64,000 bases of DNA, from assembly GCF_011806565.1 (NCBI RefSeq), contig NZ_JAATOP010000005.1:62001-126000 (forward strand), in the 5' to 3' direction. Shown piece after piece: positions 17,442 through 28,159 of this stretch. A model generated the notes under the pieces. That model was given only the letters and a program-made list of their open reading frames with translations, was not told the DNA's origin and searched no databases. The DNA is from Marivivens donghaensis (GTDB lineage Bacteria; Pseudomonadota; Alphaproteobacteria; Rhodobacterales; Rhodobacteraceae). A program made the position numbers and the translations under genes. Each line of letters begins with the position of its first letter. Positions within the stretch are counted from its first letter, which is position 1.

Positions 17442-19556
17442 ATGGAAAAGATTGTTCTTCTTGCTCCTCTTGTCGGAGCCCTTATCGCCGGCTTCGGCTG
17501 GCGACTGACCGGTGAAAAGGCCGCTCAGATCATTACGACCGGTATTCTGTTTCTCTGTGCGCTGCTGAGCTGGATCCTGTTCCTCGGCTTCGACGGAAAC
17601 GCCTACCACATCAACCTGCTGCGCTGGATCGAATCCGGCGACCTTCAGACGTCGTGGGCGATCCGCATCGACCGTCTGACGCTGATCATGCTGATCGTCG
17701 TCAACACCGTGTCGTCGCTCGTTCACCTCTACTCGATGGGCTACATGGCCCACGACGAGAACTGGGGCCATCACGAACACTACAAGGCACGCTTCTTTGC
17801 GTACCTGTCGTTCTTTACCTTCGCCATGCTCATGCTGGTCACCTCGGACAACCTCGTCCAGATGTTCTTCGGCTGGGAAGGCGTAGGTGTCGCATCCTAC
17901 CTGCTGATCGGCTTCTACTATAAGAAGCCGAGCGCGAACGCTGCGGCGATGAAAGCATTCGTCGTCAACCGCGTCGGTGACTTCGGCTTCGCTCTGGGCA
18001 TCTTCGGTCTGTTCATGCTGACCGGCTCGATCGACTTCGACACCATCTTCGCGAATGTCGGCACCATCGCAGACACCGAGATCAGCTTCCTGTGGCGCGA
18101 GTGGAATGCGGCAAACCTTCTGGCCTTCCTGCTCTTCGTAGGTGCCATGGGTAAGTCGGCGCAGCTCATCCTGCACACTTGGCTGCCGGACGCGATGGAA
18201 GGCCCCACCCCTGTTTCGGCCCTCATCCACGCAGCGACCATGGTGACCGCGGGCGTCTTCCTCGTCTGCCGCATGTCGCCGCTGTTCGAATATGCACCGG
18301 AAACCAAGTCGTTCATCATGTACCTCGGCGCGACCACTGCGTTCTTCGCAGCCACCGTCGGCCTCGTGCAGAACGACATCAAGCGCGTCATCGCTTACTC
18401 GACCTGTTCGCAGCTCGGCTACATGTTCGTAGCTGCTGGTGCTGGCGTCTACGGTGCGGCGATGTTCCACCTCTTCACGCACGCTTTCTTCAAGGCGATG
18501 CTGTTCCTCGGCGCCGGTTCGGTCATCCACGCGATGCACCACGAACAGGACATGCGGAACTACGGCGGTCTGCGTAAGAAGATCCCGCTGACCTTCTGGG
18601 CCATGGTTATCGGTACTCTCGCCATCACCGGCGTCGGCATCCCGCTCACCACCATCGGTTTCGCTGGCTTCCTCTCGAAGGACGCTATCATCGAAAGCGC
18701 CCACGCTTCGGGTAACGGCTACGCCTTCTGGATGTTGGTCATCGCGGCTCTGTTCACCTCGTTCTACTCTTGGCGTCTGATCTTCATGACGTTCTTCGGT
18801 AAGCCGCGCGGTGATCACCATGCACACGACCACGCTCACGAAAGCCCGCTGGTCATGACCATTCCGCTCGGCGTGCTGGCTCTGGGTGCGATCTTCGCTG
18901 GTATGATCTGGCTGAACCCGTTCTTCGGTGATCATGACAAGATGACCAAGTTCTTCGGTATGCCGCACCATGAAGTTGCCGCAGCTGAAGGCCACGGCGA
19001 AGAAGCTGCCGCCGACGATCACGGCGCTGTCGCTACCGAAGAGGTCGCCGCTGCTGATCACGGCGAAGAAGCTGCTCACGGCGATGCCGGTCACGAGGCT
19101 GCATTCGGCGCGATCTACATGTCGGAAGCTTCGAACGAAGTTCTCGACGAAGCGCACCACTCGCCGGTCTGGGTGAAGACGAGCCCGTTCTTCGCCATGC
19201 TGATCGGTCTGTTCGTCGCTTGGCTGTTCTACATCCGCGACACGTCGCTGCCGCGCAAGCTCGCTGCGAACCAGCCGATGCTTTACAACTTCCTGCTCAA
19301 TAAATGGTACTTCGACGAACTCTATGACGCCATGTTCGTACGTCCGTCGAAGCGCATCGGTGCCTTCCTCTGGAAGAAGGGCGACGAGGCCACCATCGAC
19401 GGCGGGATTAACGGTGTAGCTCTGGGCATCGTCCCGTGGCTGACCCGCCTCGCAGGCCGCGCCCAGTCCGGCTATGTGTTCACTTACGCCTTCGCGATGG
19501 TTCTGGGCATCGCAGTAATTCTGACCTGGGTGACGCTCACCGGGGGATCGCACTAA
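17442..19556 (+). CDS. nuoL: NADH-quinone oxidoreductase subunit L (antiporter-like)
   Basis: The protein has 704 residues. It has the antiporter-like core ([19 protein letters not shown] with the key Glu, and [31 protein letters not shown]) and a C-terminal lateral helix region. Residues about 506-557 form an unusual loop very rich in His, Glu and Ala, repeating HGEEAA-like units, after a shorter His-rich patch (HHAHDHAHE) near 462. It is the distal proton-pumping subunit. The stop shares a base with the nuoM ATG. Confidence 0.96.
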   Translation: MEKIVLLAPLVGALIAGFGWRLTGEKAAQIITTGILFLCALLSWILFLGFDGNAYHINLLRWIESGDLQTSWAIRIDRLTLIMLIVVNTVSSLVHLYSMGYMAHDENWGHHEHYKARFFAYLSFFTFAMLMLVTSDNLVQMFFGWEGVGVASYLLIGFYYKKPSANAAAMKAFVVNRVGDFGFALGIFGLFMLTGSIDFDTIFANVGTIADTEISFLWREWNAANLLAFLLFVGAMGKSAQLILHTWLPDAMEGPTPVSALIHAATMVTAGVFLVCRMSPLFEYAPETKSFIMYLGATTAFFAATVGLVQNDIKRVIAYSTCSQLGYMFVAAGAGVYGAAMFHLFTHAFFKAMLFLGAGSVIHAMHHEQDMRNYGGLRKKIPLTFWAMVIGTLAITGVGIPLTTIGFAGFLSKDAIIESAHASGNGYAFWMLVIAALFTSFYSWRLIFMTFFGKPRGDHHAHDHAHESPLVMTIPLGVLALGAIFAGMIWLNPFFGDHDKMTKFFGMPHHEVAAAEGHGEEAAADDHGAVATEEVAAADHGEEAAHGDAGHEAAFGAIYMSEASNEVLDEAHHSPVWVKTSPFFAMLIGLFVAWLFYIRDTSLPRKLAANQPMLYNFLLNKWYFDELYDAMFVRPSKRIGAFLWKKGDEATIDGGINGVALGIVPWLTRLAGRAQSGYVFTYAFAMVLGIAVILTWVTLTGGSH

Positions 19557-21145
19557 TGGAAAACCTTCTCTCGATCGTAACCTTCATTCCGCTGCTGGCA
19601 GCAGGCATTCTGGCCCTGTTCCTGCGCGGTGACGACGAAGGCGCCCGCCGGAATGCAAAGTGGGTGGCGATGATCGCCACTCTCGCAACCTTCTTCGTGT
19701 CGCTGTTCATCCTCGGCGGCTTCGACAGCTCGAACACCGGTTTCCAGTTCGTAGAAGACCACGAATGGCTGATGGGCCTGCACTACCGCATGGGTGTTGA
19801 CGGGATTTCGGTCCTGTTCGTGATTCTCACCACGTTCCTCATGCCGCTGGTCATCTGGTCGGCCTGGGATGTGACCCACCGCGTCAAGGAATACATGATT
19901 GCGTTCCTCGTGCTCGAAGCGCTGATGCTCGGCGTGTTCATGGCACTGGACCTCGTTCTCTTCTACGTCTTCTTCGAAGCTGGCCTGATCCCGATGTTCC
20001 TCATCATCGGCATCTGGGGCGGTGCGAACCGTATCTACGCTTCGTTCAAGTTCTTCCTCTACACCTTCCTCGGCTCGATCCTGATGCTGGTCGCCATGAT
20101 CGTCATGTACGCTCAGGCTGGCACCACCTGTATCGGTGCTTGCGGTGAAGGCACGACCGCGCTGCTCGACTACGAGTTCGCTTCGACCACTTTCTCGGTT
20201 CTGGGCATCACCGTCACCGGCGGCCTCCAGACCATGCTGTTCCTTGCGTTCTTCGCATCGTTCGCGGTGAAGATGCCGATGTGGCCGGTTCACACTTGGC
20301 TGCCGGACGCCCACGTTCAGGCGCCGACCGCTGGCTCGGTTATCCTTGCTGCGATCCTGCTGAAGATGGGCGGCTACGGCTTCCTGCGCTTCTCGCTGCC
20401 GATGTTCCCCGTTGGCGCTGACGTGCTGCAGGACTTCGTCCTCTGGATCTCGGCTATCGCGATTGTCTACACCTCGCTGGTCGCTCTGGTGCAGGAAGAC
20501 ATGAAGAAGCTGATCGCTTACTCGTCCGTTGCCCACATGGGTTACGTGACCATGGGTATCTTCGCGATGAACCAGCAGGGCCTTGACGGCGCGATCTTCC
20601 AGATGCTGTCGCACGGCTTCATCTCGGGCGCCCTCTTCCTCTGCGTCGGCGTGATCTACGACCGTATGCACACCCGCGACATCGACGCCTACGGCGGTCT
20701 CGTGAACAAGATGCCGGCCTATGCGCTCGTGTTCATGTTCTTCACTATGGCGAACGTCGGCCTTCCGGGCACCTCGGGTTTCGTCGGTGAATTCCTGACG
20801 CTTATGGGTACCTTCAAGGTCAACACCTGGGTCGCTGCGGTTGCTGCGCTCGGCGTGATCTTCTCGGCGGCTTATGCGCTGTGGCTCTACCGCCGCGTCG
20901 TCATGGGCGAGCTGATCAAGGAAAGCCTGAAGTCGATCAAGGACATGACCCGCCGCGAAAAGCTGATCTTTGCACCGCTCGTCTTCATGACCCTTCTGCT
21001 GGGTATCTATCCGGCGTCCGTCACCAACATTATCAGCCCGAGCGTCGCCGCTCTGGTCGAGCAAGTTGAAACCGCGAAGGCCGATGCAGGCCTGATGCAT
21101 GAAACCGCCGAAGCCGACCACGCCGCGCCGGCAGCCGCGCACTAA
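19556..21145 (+). CDS. nuoM: NADH-quinone oxidoreductase subunit M (antiporter-like)
   Basis: The protein has 529 residues, with about 14 membrane helices. Motifs include [18 protein letters not shown] with the conserved Glu and [21 protein letters not shown] with the broken-helix region. The C-terminus is a hydrophilic Ala/Glu/His tail. The ATG at 19556 overlaps the nuoL stop; the frame is open to 19436, but that stretch lies within nuoL. It pumps protons in the membrane arm. Confidence 0.96.
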   Translation: MENLLSIVTFIPLLAAGILALFLRGDDEGARRNAKWVAMIATLATFFVSLFILGGFDSSNTGFQFVEDHEWLMGLHYRMGVDGISVLFVILTTFLMPLVIWSAWDVTHRVKEYMIAFLVLEALMLGVFMALDLVLFYVFFEAGLIPMFLIIGIWGGANRIYASFKFFLYTFLGSILMLVAMIVMYAQAGTTCIGACGEGTTALLDYEFASTTFSVLGITVTGGLQTMLFLAFFASFAVKMPMWPVHTWLPDAHVQAPTAGSVILAAILLKMGGYGFLRFSLPMFPVGADVLQDFVLWISAIAIVYTSLVALVQEDMKKLIAYSSVAHMGYVTMGIFAMNQQGLDGAIFQMLSHGFISGALFLCVGVIYDRMHTRDIDAYGGLVNKMPAYALVFMFFTMANVGLPGTSGFVGEFLTLMGTFKVNTWVAAVAALGVIFSAAYALWLYRRVVMGELIKESLKSIKDMTRREKLIFAPLVFMTLLLGIYPASVTNIISPSVAALVEQVETAKADAGLMHETAEADHAAPAAAH

Positions 21146-21157
21146 GGAGCAGGGAAA

Positions 21158-22594
21158 ATGATCTCTCAAGACCTTCAGATCGTTCTGCCGGAGATTCTTC
21201 TGGCGCTCTACGCGATGGCCGCGCTGCTCATTGCTGTCTACACCGGCAAGGACAAGGTCGCCTCGGTCGTCAACTGGGCTACGGTCGCTGTCTTCCTCGT
21301 GCTGGCCTTCTGGATCGGTGTTTCCGGTTCGGGCGATCAGACCGCCTTCGACGGCATGTTCAACGACGACGCCTTCGCACGCTTCGGCAAGGTAACGATC
21401 CTCATCTCCGCCGCTGCGGTGCTGGCGATCAGCCGTGATTACATGTCGCGCCGCGGTCTGCTGCGCTTCGAATACCCGGTGCTCGTCGCTCTCGCGACCG
21501 TCGGTATGATGGTCATGGTTTCGGCTGGCGACCTGATGGCGCTCTACATGGGCCTCGAACTGCAATCTCTCGCGCTCTACGTCGTGGCTTCGCTGCGTCG
21601 TGACAGCGTGAAGTCGACCGAAGCGGGTATGAAGTACTTCGTCCTCGGCGCGCTGTCGTCGGGTCTGCTGCTCTACGGTGCATCGCTGACCTACGGCTTC
21701 ACCGGCACCACGCTGTTCTCGGGCATCATTGCGGCGACCGGCGACGAAGTGTCGATCGGCCTGCTGTTCGGCCTCGTGTTCATGTTCGCTGCCTTCGCCT
21801 TCAAGGTTTCGGCCGCACCGTTCCACATGTGGACCCCGGACGTTTACGAAGGTTCGCCGACCCCGGTCACCGCGTTCTTCGCAACCGCACCGAAGGTTGC
21901 CGCAATGGGCCTCTTCGCCCGCGTTGCATTCGACGCATTCGGCGGCATCGTCGGTGACTGGCAGCAGATCGTGTCGCTCGTTGCGATCCTGTCGATGTTC
22001 ATCGGTGGTATCGCGGCTATCGGTCAGCGCAACATCAAGCGCCTGATGGCTTACTCGTCGATCGCTCACATGGGCTTCGCGCTGATGGGCCTCGCTGCCG
22101 GTACAGCCGCTGGCGTCCAGTCGATGCTGATCTACATGGCGATCTACGTGACCATGAACATCGGTACCTTCGCGTTCATCCTGTCGATGGAGAAGGACGG
22201 CACCCCCGTCGCCGACATCAACATGCTGAAGATGTACTCGCGCCAGCAACCGCTCCGCGCCATGGCTCTGCTGTTCCTGATGTTCAGCCTTGCCGGCGTG
22301 CCGCCGTTCCTCGGCTTCTTCGCCAAGTTCGGCGTGTTCACCGCAGCGCTGTCGTCGGGCCTCGTCTGGCTCGCCGTTCTGGGCGGTATCGCGTCGGTCA
22401 TCGGTGCGTTCTACTACCTGCGCATCGTGTTCTACATGTACTTCGGTGAAGAGAAGGACGGTCTGGACAGCACCATGTCGCCGGTCGCCTGGGCTGCTCT
22501 GATGGCATCGGCTGCGATCATGCTGCTGGGTCTGTTCAACCTCTTCGGTATCGAAGGCATTGCAGCCGCTGCGGCGCAGTCGCTTGTCAACTGA
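21158..22594 (+). CDS. nuoN: NADH-quinone oxidoreductase subunit N (antiporter-like)
   Basis: The protein has 478 residues and about 14 membrane helices. Motifs include [20 protein letters not shown] with the essential Glu and [21 protein letters not shown]. The ATG at 21158 follows AAGGAGCAGGG. It is the last complex I subunit of the cluster; its end overlaps the likely TTG start of birA, so transcription probably continues. Confidence 0.96.
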   Translation: MISQDLQIVLPEILLALYAMAALLIAVYTGKDKVASVVNWATVAVFLVLAFWIGVSGSGDQTAFDGMFNDDAFARFGKVTILISAAAVLAISRDYMSRRGLLRFEYPVLVALATVGMMVMVSAGDLMALYMGLELQSLALYVVASLRRDSVKSTEAGMKYFVLGALSSGLLLYGASLTYGFTGTTLFSGIIAATGDEVSIGLLFGLVFMFAAFAFKVSAAPFHMWTPDVYEGSPTPVTAFFATAPKVAAMGLFARVAFDAFGGIVGDWQQIVSLVAILSMFIGGIAAIGQRNIKRLMAYSSIAHMGFALMGLAAGTAAGVQSMLIYMAIYVTMNIGTFAFILSMEKDGTPVADINMLKMYSRQQPLRAMALLFLMFSLAGVPPFLGFFAKFGVFTAALSSGLVWLAVLGGIASVIGAFYYLRIVFYMYFGEEKDGLDSTMSPVAWAALMASAAIMLLGLFNLFGIEGIAAAAAQSLVN

Positions 22595-23345
22595 ACTTGA
22601 TGCTGGGCCGCACTGGCCCGAAGGCTACGACCTCGTTGTTCTGGACGAGGTCGACAGCACAATGGCCGAGGCTGCCCGTAGGGCGGCCTCGATCCGTGTT
22701 CCGACATGGATCATGGCGCTGCGTCAGACCGCTGGCCGCGGTCGCAGGGGCAGGGCGTGGGACAACCCCGTTGGCAACCTCGCCGCCACTTTAATTTCCA
22801 AGCCCGACCTGACCCCGATGGACGCCGCCCTGCGGTCGTTTCTCGCGGCCAACGCGCTGTTCGAGGCGCTCGCGCTTTATGTCGACCGCACGCGGCTCGC
22901 GACCAAGTGGCCCAACGACGTACTGCTCGACGGCGGCAAGGTCGCTGGCATCCTGCTGGAGAGCAGCGGGGCAGGGAGCCGCATCAGCTGGTTGTCGATC
23001 GGGATCGGTGTGAACCTCGCCCACACACCCCGCGCGGCAGAAGGCGCGACCTTCGCGCCCGTGAGCCTGTTCGAGGCCATCGAAAAAACCATCGAGCCCG
23101 AAGAGTTCCTCGCCGCGCTCGCCAATGCCTACGCCACTCAGGAACAGAAGCTGCTCTACTTCGGTTTCGAACGCATTCGCCGCGATTGGCTGTCGCAAGC
23201 GGCCCGCCTCGGCGAACAGATCACCGCCCGCACCACCAACGACGAATTCACCGGCACGTTCGACGGGATCGACGACGACGGCAACCTCATCCTTGTCACC
23301 GCCAAAGGCCCTAAGGTCATCGCGGCTGCGGACGTCTATTTCTAA
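22584..23345 (+). CDS. birA: Biotin-[acetyl-CoA-carboxylase] ligase
   Basis: The protein has 253 residues from the TTG at 22584, which overlaps the nuoN end by 11 bases; the frame is open to a TTG at 22560 and the start is uncertain. Catalytic landmarks are [19 protein letters not shown] (biotin/ATP loop), [19 protein letters not shown] and LSIGIGVNL. It attaches biotin to carboxylase carrier domains. The N-terminal helix-turn-helix of bifunctional BirA repressors is missing, so it is ligase only. It sits in a run with coaX and rnj after the nuo genes. Confidence 0.92.
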   Translation: MSTELDAGPHWPEGYDLVVLDEVDSTMAEAARRAASIRVPTWIMALRQTAGRGRRGRAWDNPVGNLAATLISKPDLTPMDAALRSFLAANALFEALALYVDRTRLATKWPNDVLLDGGKVAGILLESSGAGSRISWLSIGIGVNLAHTPRAAEGATFAPVSLFEAIEKTIEPEEFLAALANAYATQEQKLLYFGFERIRRDWLSQAARLGEQITARTTNDEFTGTFDGIDDDGNLILVTAKGPKVIAAADVYF

Positions 23346-23357
23346 CGGAGGATCGCC

Positions 23358-24131
23358 GTGCTTCTGACGATTGATTGCGGCAACACCAACACTGTCTTCT
23401 CGATCTGGAACGGGTCGGAGTTCATCGCCACATGGCGCACCTCGACCGAGCACCAGCGGACTGCGGACCAGTACTTCGTCTGGCTTTCGACGCTGATGGG
23501 CCACAAGAAGATCGACGTGAATATCAACTCCGTCATCATCTCGTCCACCGTGCCGCGCGTGGTGTTCAACCTGCGTGTCCTTGCCGACCGCTACTTCAAC
23601 TGCCGACCGCTCGTGGTGGGTAGACCCGACTGCCTGCTGCCCGTGATGCCCCGCGTTGACGAAGGCACGACGGTCGGTCCTGACCGGCTTGTGAACTCCG
23701 CCGGTGCCTATGATCGATTTGGTGGCAACCTGATCGTTGTAGATTTCGGAACCGCCACTACATTCGATGTTGTAGCCGATGACGGCGCTTATGTTGGCGG
23801 GGTCATTGCGCCCGGTGTGAACCTTAGTCTAGAGGCGTTGCACCGCGCTGCTGCTGCGCTACCTCACGTCGATATCAGCCGCCCGCAAGGCGTGGTCGGC
23901 ACGAACACCGTGAGCTGTATGCAGTCGGGTATTTTTTGGGGCTACGTTGGCCTCGTCAAAGAGATTTGCGCTCGCATCCGCGCCGAACGGGATGCGCCGA
24001 TGAAAATCATCGGAACGGGTGGATTGGCTCGGCTCTTCGAGCAGGCCGATCTGCTTTTTGATGAAATCGAAGATGATCTGACCATGCACGGTCTGACGGT
24101 CATCCATGAGTTTAATAAGGATAACACATGA
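23358..24131 (+). CDS. coaX: Type III pantothenate kinase
   Basis: The protein has 257 residues of the ASKHA fold. It opens with TIDCGNTNTVFSIW (phosphate loop, catalytic-type Asp) and has GPDRLVNSAGAYD near 109-121 and VVDFGTATTFDVV near 131. It phosphorylates pantothenate, the first step of CoA synthesis. The start is GTG at 23358 behind a GGAGGA ribosome site. The stop overlaps the rnj ATG (ATGA). Confidence 0.94.
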   Translation: MLLTIDCGNTNTVFSIWNGSEFIATWRTSTEHQRTADQYFVWLSTLMGHKKIDVNINSVIISSTVPRVVFNLRVLADRYFNCRPLVVGRPDCLLPVMPRVDEGTTVGPDRLVNSAGAYDRFGGNLIVVDFGTATTFDVVADDGAYVGGVIAPGVNLSLEALHRAAAALPHVDISRPQGVVGTNTVSCMQSGIFWGYVGLVKEICARIRAERDAPMKIIGTGGLARLFEQADLLFDEIEDDLTMHGLTVIHEFNKDNT

Positions 24132-25795
24132 GCAGTGAACGCTTGATTTACCTCCCCCTCGGCGGGGCAGGAGAGATCGGGATGAATGCCTACGTCTACG
24201 GCTACGGCAAGCCCGATCAGGAACGCCTGATCGTCGTGGACCTCGGCGTGACCTTCCCCGATATGGACAGCACCCCCGGTGTTGATCTGATTTTCCCCGA
24301 TATGACCTGGCTCGAAGAGCGCAAGGACCGGATCGAGGGTATCTTCATCACCCACGCGCACGAAGACCACGTCGGCGCTGTAGGTCTGCTGTGGGAGCGT
24401 CTGGGCGCGCCGATCTATGCGCGCACCTTCACGTCGAACATCGCGCGCCGCAAGCTGGACGAAAAGATGCTGCCCGACGGCATCGTCCACGTCGTTGGTG
24501 CCTATCCGGCCGTGACCGAGCTTGGCCCGTTCAAGGTCTCCGTCGCGCCGATCAGCCACTCGATCCCCGAAAGCGGCGGTCTGGTGATCGACACGCCTGC
24601 GGGCCGCGTCGTGCACTCGGGCGACTTCAAGATCGACCACACCCCCGTCGTCGGCGAGCCCTTCGACGAAGAGATGTGGGCGGAGATCGCCAAGGACGGC
24701 GTCAAGGCGCTCGTCTGCGACTCGACCAACGTGTTCTCGCCCAATCCGGGCCGCAGCGAGGCCGAGCTTGCGGGACCGCTGACCGACTTCATCAAGGACC
24801 AGCCGGGCATGGTCGTCGCGACCACCTTCGCGTCGAACATCGCACGTCTGAAGACGCTGGCGATTGCGGCCAAGAAAGCCGGTCGTTCGATCTGTCTGCT
24901 GGGCCGCGCCATGCGCCGTATGGTCGAAGCGGGTATCGAGACGGGCATCCTTCAGGATTTCCCGTCGGTCATCAGCCCAGAGGACGCGCATCACGTCCCG
25001 CGCGAAAACCTCATGCTGATCGTCACCGGTTCGCAGGGTGAACGCCGCGCGGCATCGGCTCAGTTGTCGCAGGGCAAATACCTCGGCCTCTCGCTGAAAG
25101 AGGGCGACACGTTCCTGTTCTCGTCCAAGGTCATTCCGGGTAACGAGCGCGGCGTGATCCGCATCATGAACAACCTGTCCGAAAAGGGCGTCGAGGTTGT
25201 CGATGATCGCGGCGGTCTCTACCACGTTTCGGGCCACGCGAACCGTCCCGACCTGCAAAAGATGCACGAGATCATCCATCCGGAGATCATCATCCCGATG
25301 CACGGCGAACACCGCCACCTGCGTGAACACGCGAAGATCGCAGAGGCCAACGGCTATGCCTCGACCGTCGCGGTCAACGGCACGATGATCGACCTGACCG
25401 GCCACAAACCGAGCGTTTGCGGCTTTGTCGAAACGGGCCGTACCTATCTCGACGGTACGGTTCAGATCGGTGCGATGGATGGTATCGTCCGCGACCGTAT
25501 CCGCATGGCGCTGAATGGGCAGGTGACGGTCACGCTGCTGATCGACGAAAACGACGAACCGCTGGGTGATCCGTGGTGCGAACTGAACGGTGTGGCCGAA
25601 CTGGGCCGCTCCTCTGCGCCGCTCGTTGACGTGCTGGAAGAGGATCTGTCGCAGTACCTCAACCGTGCCGACGACAAGACGCTGTTGAACGATGACGCGC
25701 TCGAAAAAGAGCTGTCGCGTATTGTGCGCAACGTTTGCAACAACGAGATCGGCAAAAAGCCCGAAGTCACGGTGATCATCAGCCGACTGGCTTAA
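24128..25795 (+). CDS. rnj: Ribonuclease J-type metallo-beta-lactamase/beta-CASP nuclease
   Basis: The protein has 555 residues. The metal motif HAHEDH is at 76-81 with a further His at SHSIPE, and the beta-CASP motifs follow (SGDFKID; the C-terminal MHGEHRHLREH). This is the RNase J layout: a metallo-beta-lactamase domain interrupted by beta-CASP, then a C-terminal dimerisation domain. It cuts RNA and degrades it 5' to 3'. It is coupled to coaX by ATGA. The stop TAA shares four bases (TTAA) with the stop of the convergent gene. Confidence 0.93.
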   Translation: MSSERLIYLPLGGAGEIGMNAYVYGYGKPDQERLIVVDLGVTFPDMDSTPGVDLIFPDMTWLEERKDRIEGIFITHAHEDHVGAVGLLWERLGAPIYARTFTSNIARRKLDEKMLPDGIVHVVGAYPAVTELGPFKVSVAPISHSIPESGGLVIDTPAGRVVHSGDFKIDHTPVVGEPFDEEMWAEIAKDGVKALVCDSTNVFSPNPGRSEAELAGPLTDFIKDQPGMVVATTFASNIARLKTLAIAAKKAGRSICLLGRAMRRMVEAGIETGILQDFPSVISPEDAHHVPRENLMLIVTGSQGERRAASAQLSQGKYLGLSLKEGDTFLFSSKVIPGNERGVIRIMNNLSEKGVEVVDDRGGLYHVSGHANRPDLQKMHEIIHPEIIIPMHGEHRHLREHAKIAEANGYASTVAVNGTMIDLTGHKPSVCGFVETGRTYLDGTVQIGAMDGIVRDRIRMALNGQVTVTLLIDENDEPLGDPWCELNGVAELGRSSAPLVDVLEEDLSQYLNRADDKTLLNDDALEKELSRIVRNVCNNEIGKKPEVTVIISRLA

Positions 25796-26418
25796 AGCCC
25801 GCAAGCAAAGGCGGCACCGTTGACAGCGATCAGCGCAACGGTGCCGGCTGTCGCCAGTTCAGGCGCATTCAGCGCAGCGAGCATCACCTTGGACGCAATC
25901 GCGTTCGCTTGGCTCTGCGCAAAAGCCTCCGACCCCATGACCATCGTCGCGCCGAGCGTTTCCGCGCGGGCGATTTCGCCTATGGATGGCGGCTCTCCGA
26001 AAAGGTGAGTCAGGCGGCCAGATATGTCGTTGAGCTCGTCCGCGGTGCCTTCGATGCGCTCGCAGACGGTTTTGACGCACATTCCGCGAAAATTGCGCTC
26101 TCCTGGCACCAGCAGGTAGCCGACGTCGCTGTCCTCCAGGTCGAGGCAGTAGCCGTTCGGCGTATAGGTCTCGGTCAAGCTCGCCATGAACGTCAGTGTG
26201 ACGTCGGACGTGCAAGTCGGTTCGCGGTCGGTGAGGGAGCGGAAGAGGTTGCTGGGGGCGCGATACCACGCCTCGCCCGAGCTGACTTCGAGGTCATCAT
26301 CGACAAACTGGTCGCTGTCGATGGAGATATCCATGCCGTGGACGCGGACAGTGCAGGTTTCGGCCTGCACCGCCGATCCAATCAGAACTGCCAGCAAAAT
26401 TGCCAGCCAGCGCATCAT
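25792..26418 (-). CDS. Secreted cysteine-containing protein, unknown function
   Basis: The protein has 208 residues with a clear signal peptide (MMRWLAILLAVLIGSAVQA, cleavage near 19). The mature part contains several cysteines (ETCTVR, EPTCTS, NGYCLD, GMCVKTVCER and a C-terminal ACGL), suggesting disulfides in the periplasm. I recognise no domain. The ATG at 26418 shares a base with the upstream helicase stop, so the two form an operon; a second ATG at 26415 is equally usable. Confidence 0.68.
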   Translation of the reverse strand: MMRWLAILLAVLIGSAVQAETCTVRVHGMDISIDSDQFVDDDLEVSSGEAWYRAPSNLFRSLTDREPTCTSDVTLTFMASLTETYTPNGYCLDLEDSDVGYLLVPGERNFRGMCVKTVCERIEGTADELNDISGRLTHLFGEPPSIGEIARAETLGATMVMGSEAFAQSQANAIASKVMLAALNAPELATAGTVALIAVNGAAFACGL

Positions 26419-27884
26419 TAGCTCGCGAGAGCCCGACGCTCGGCAAAGCTCAGACGGATAAAGGTCGGAGCATCGTCGCCCATACCGATAATCATGTCTT
26501 CGCGCTTGCCGCGACGATTGTTGTTGTGCTTCGGACGGTCGTTCTTGTGCTCGTGCTGCTTCGGAGCGTCGGCCTTCTTTTCAGGCTTCGGCTGCTCGGC
26601 TGCTTGCTGCGGCTTGGCCTCTTCGGCCTGCTGCTGCGGAGCGTCGTCCTTCTTGGCGCGGCGCGAACGGCTGCGCTTGGGCTTTTCGCGCTGTTCCTGA
26701 TCCGCGTTCTCGTCGACCTTGCCGGAGGACTCCGACTTGGCCGGATTTTCGATGCGCGGGATTTCCATCTGCACGAGCTTTTCGACGGCCTCGAAATACT
26801 TCTCGTCACGCGGCGTACAGATCATCATCGCGGTGCCCTTGCGGCCAGCGCGGCCGGTACGGCCGATGCGGTGCACGTAGTCTTCGGCGTGCGACGGAAC
26901 GTCAAAGTTGAAGACGTGGCTCACAGCAGGGATGTCGAGGCCGCGTGCAGCAACGTCGGAGGCGCAGAGGATGCGCAGATCGCCGTTGCGGAACTTGTCG
27001 AGCGTTTCCATACGCTGCTTCTGTTCCAGATCGCCGTGGATCGCAGCGGCGTTATAGCCGTACTTGCGCAGCGACTTGGCCGTGATGTCCACGTCGGTCT
27101 TGCGGTTGCAGAACACGATTGCGTTGGTGCAGGCGTCGCCTTCGGCATCGATCAGCGCGCGCAGGACGCGGCGTTTCTCGCTGCCTTCACGGTCGCGGCG
27201 GCTGGCTTTGAACATGCAGACGGACTGCTTGATGTTCTCGGACGTCGTCGCCTGACGGGCAACCTCGATCCGCTCGGGCGCCTGAAGGAAGGTGTTGGTG
27301 ATGCGTTCGATCTCCGGCGCCATGGTGGCCGAGAAGAACAACGTCTGACGGGTGAACGGCGTCAGTTGGAAGATGCGTTCGATGTCGGGAATGAAGCCCA
27401 TGTCGAGCATACGGTCGGCTTCGTCGACGACCATGATCTGGACGCCGGTCAGCAGCAGCTTGCCACGCTCGAAATGGTCAAGCAGGCGGCCGGGGGTGGC
27501 GATCAGAACGTCCACACCGCGATCAATCGCAGCGTCCTGTTCCTTGAAGCTCACACCGCCAATCAGCAGCGCCTTGGTCAGTTTGGTGTTCTTGGCGTAA
27601 ACGTCGAAGTTCTCTGCCACCTGAGCCGCGAGTTCGCGCGTCGGGCAGAGAACGAGGCTGCGGGGCATACGCGCACGTGCGCGGCCACGGCCAAGAAGGG
27701 TAATCATCGGCAGCGTGAAGCTGGCGGTTTTGCCGGTGCCCGTCTGGGCGATGCCGAGAACATCGCGGCCCTGAAGGGCGGGCGGAATCGCTCCTGCCTG
27801 AATTGGGGTCGGGCTTTCGTATCCGGCGTCTGCGACAGCCTTGAGAACCTTAGGATCAAGGTTCAGATCGGTAAATTTGGTCAT
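26418..27884 (-). CDS. rhlE: DEAD-box RNA helicase, RhlE-like
   Basis: The protein has 488 residues. The motifs occur in order: Q motif (PTPIQ near 25), Walker A AQTGTGKT (46-53), PTRELA (81), TPGR (130), DEAD (154-157), SAT, then RGLD and HRIGRTGRAG in the second RecA domain. The last 100 or so residues are a low-complexity tail of basic and Ala/Gln/Glu blocks (RSRSRRAKK; NNNRRGK), likely an RNA-binding tail. The start MTKFTDLNL at 27884 is chosen over the longer frame to 27938 because the Q motif begins right there. Confidence 0.9.
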   Translation of the reverse strand: MTKFTDLNLDPKVLKAVADAGYESPTPIQAGAIPPALQGRDVLGIAQTGTGKTASFTLPMITLLGRGRARARMPRSLVLCPTRELAAQVAENFDVYAKNTKLTKALLIGGVSFKEQDAAIDRGVDVLIATPGRLLDHFERGKLLLTGVQIMVVDEADRMLDMGFIPDIERIFQLTPFTRQTLFFSATMAPEIERITNTFLQAPERIEVARQATTSENIKQSVCMFKASRRDREGSEKRRVLRALIDAEGDACTNAIVFCNRKTDVDITAKSLRKYGYNAAAIHGDLEQKQRMETLDKFRNGDLRILCASDVAARGLDIPAVSHVFNFDVPSHAEDYVHRIGRTGRAGRKGTAMMICTPRDEKYFEAVEKLVQMEIPRIENPAKSESSGKVDENADQEQREKPKRSRSRRAKKDDAPQQQAEEAKPQQAAEQPKPEKKADAPKQHEHKNDRPKHNNNRRGKREDMIIGMGDDAPTFIRLSFAERRALAS

Positions 27885-28159
27885 GCGTGTCCATTGCTGC
27901 GGTCGGGCGGTCCAGACCAGCGGGTTTATGGGACGCAACTTGCCAACGCGCCCCGCGGCGTAAAATCCCCTTTGGGATTGGGCTCACTTATCGTTTTTGC
28001 GATGCAACGTCAATAAAACTGAGTTTTACCCCAGGTTAGGGGTAGCAATCGCCCCGATACGCACCAGTTTTAGAATGGTTGGTCTATTAGCGGCAGCAGA
28101 AAACTTCCCGTTTCGGTTGTCGATTTTACAGTCAAAGGAGAGAAGAGAGGCCGGAATAG

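Noticed and set aside
17067-22249. Very long minus-strand open frames (828 and 898 codons) opposite nuoL, nuoM and nuoN
   Set aside because: They are mirror frames of strongly biased, GC-rich coding sequence. The products are rich in His, Arg, Asp and Glu with no domain character, and the plus strand holds unmistakable complex I subunits.
23942-25804. 620-codon minus-strand frame opposite coaX and the RNase J gene
   Set aside because: Same mirror effect; the plus-strand proteins have clear catalytic motifs.
26400-28016. 538-codon plus-strand frame opposite the DEAD-box helicase
   Set aside because: Low-complexity composition with no recognisable domain, and the minus strand carries all helicase motifs.
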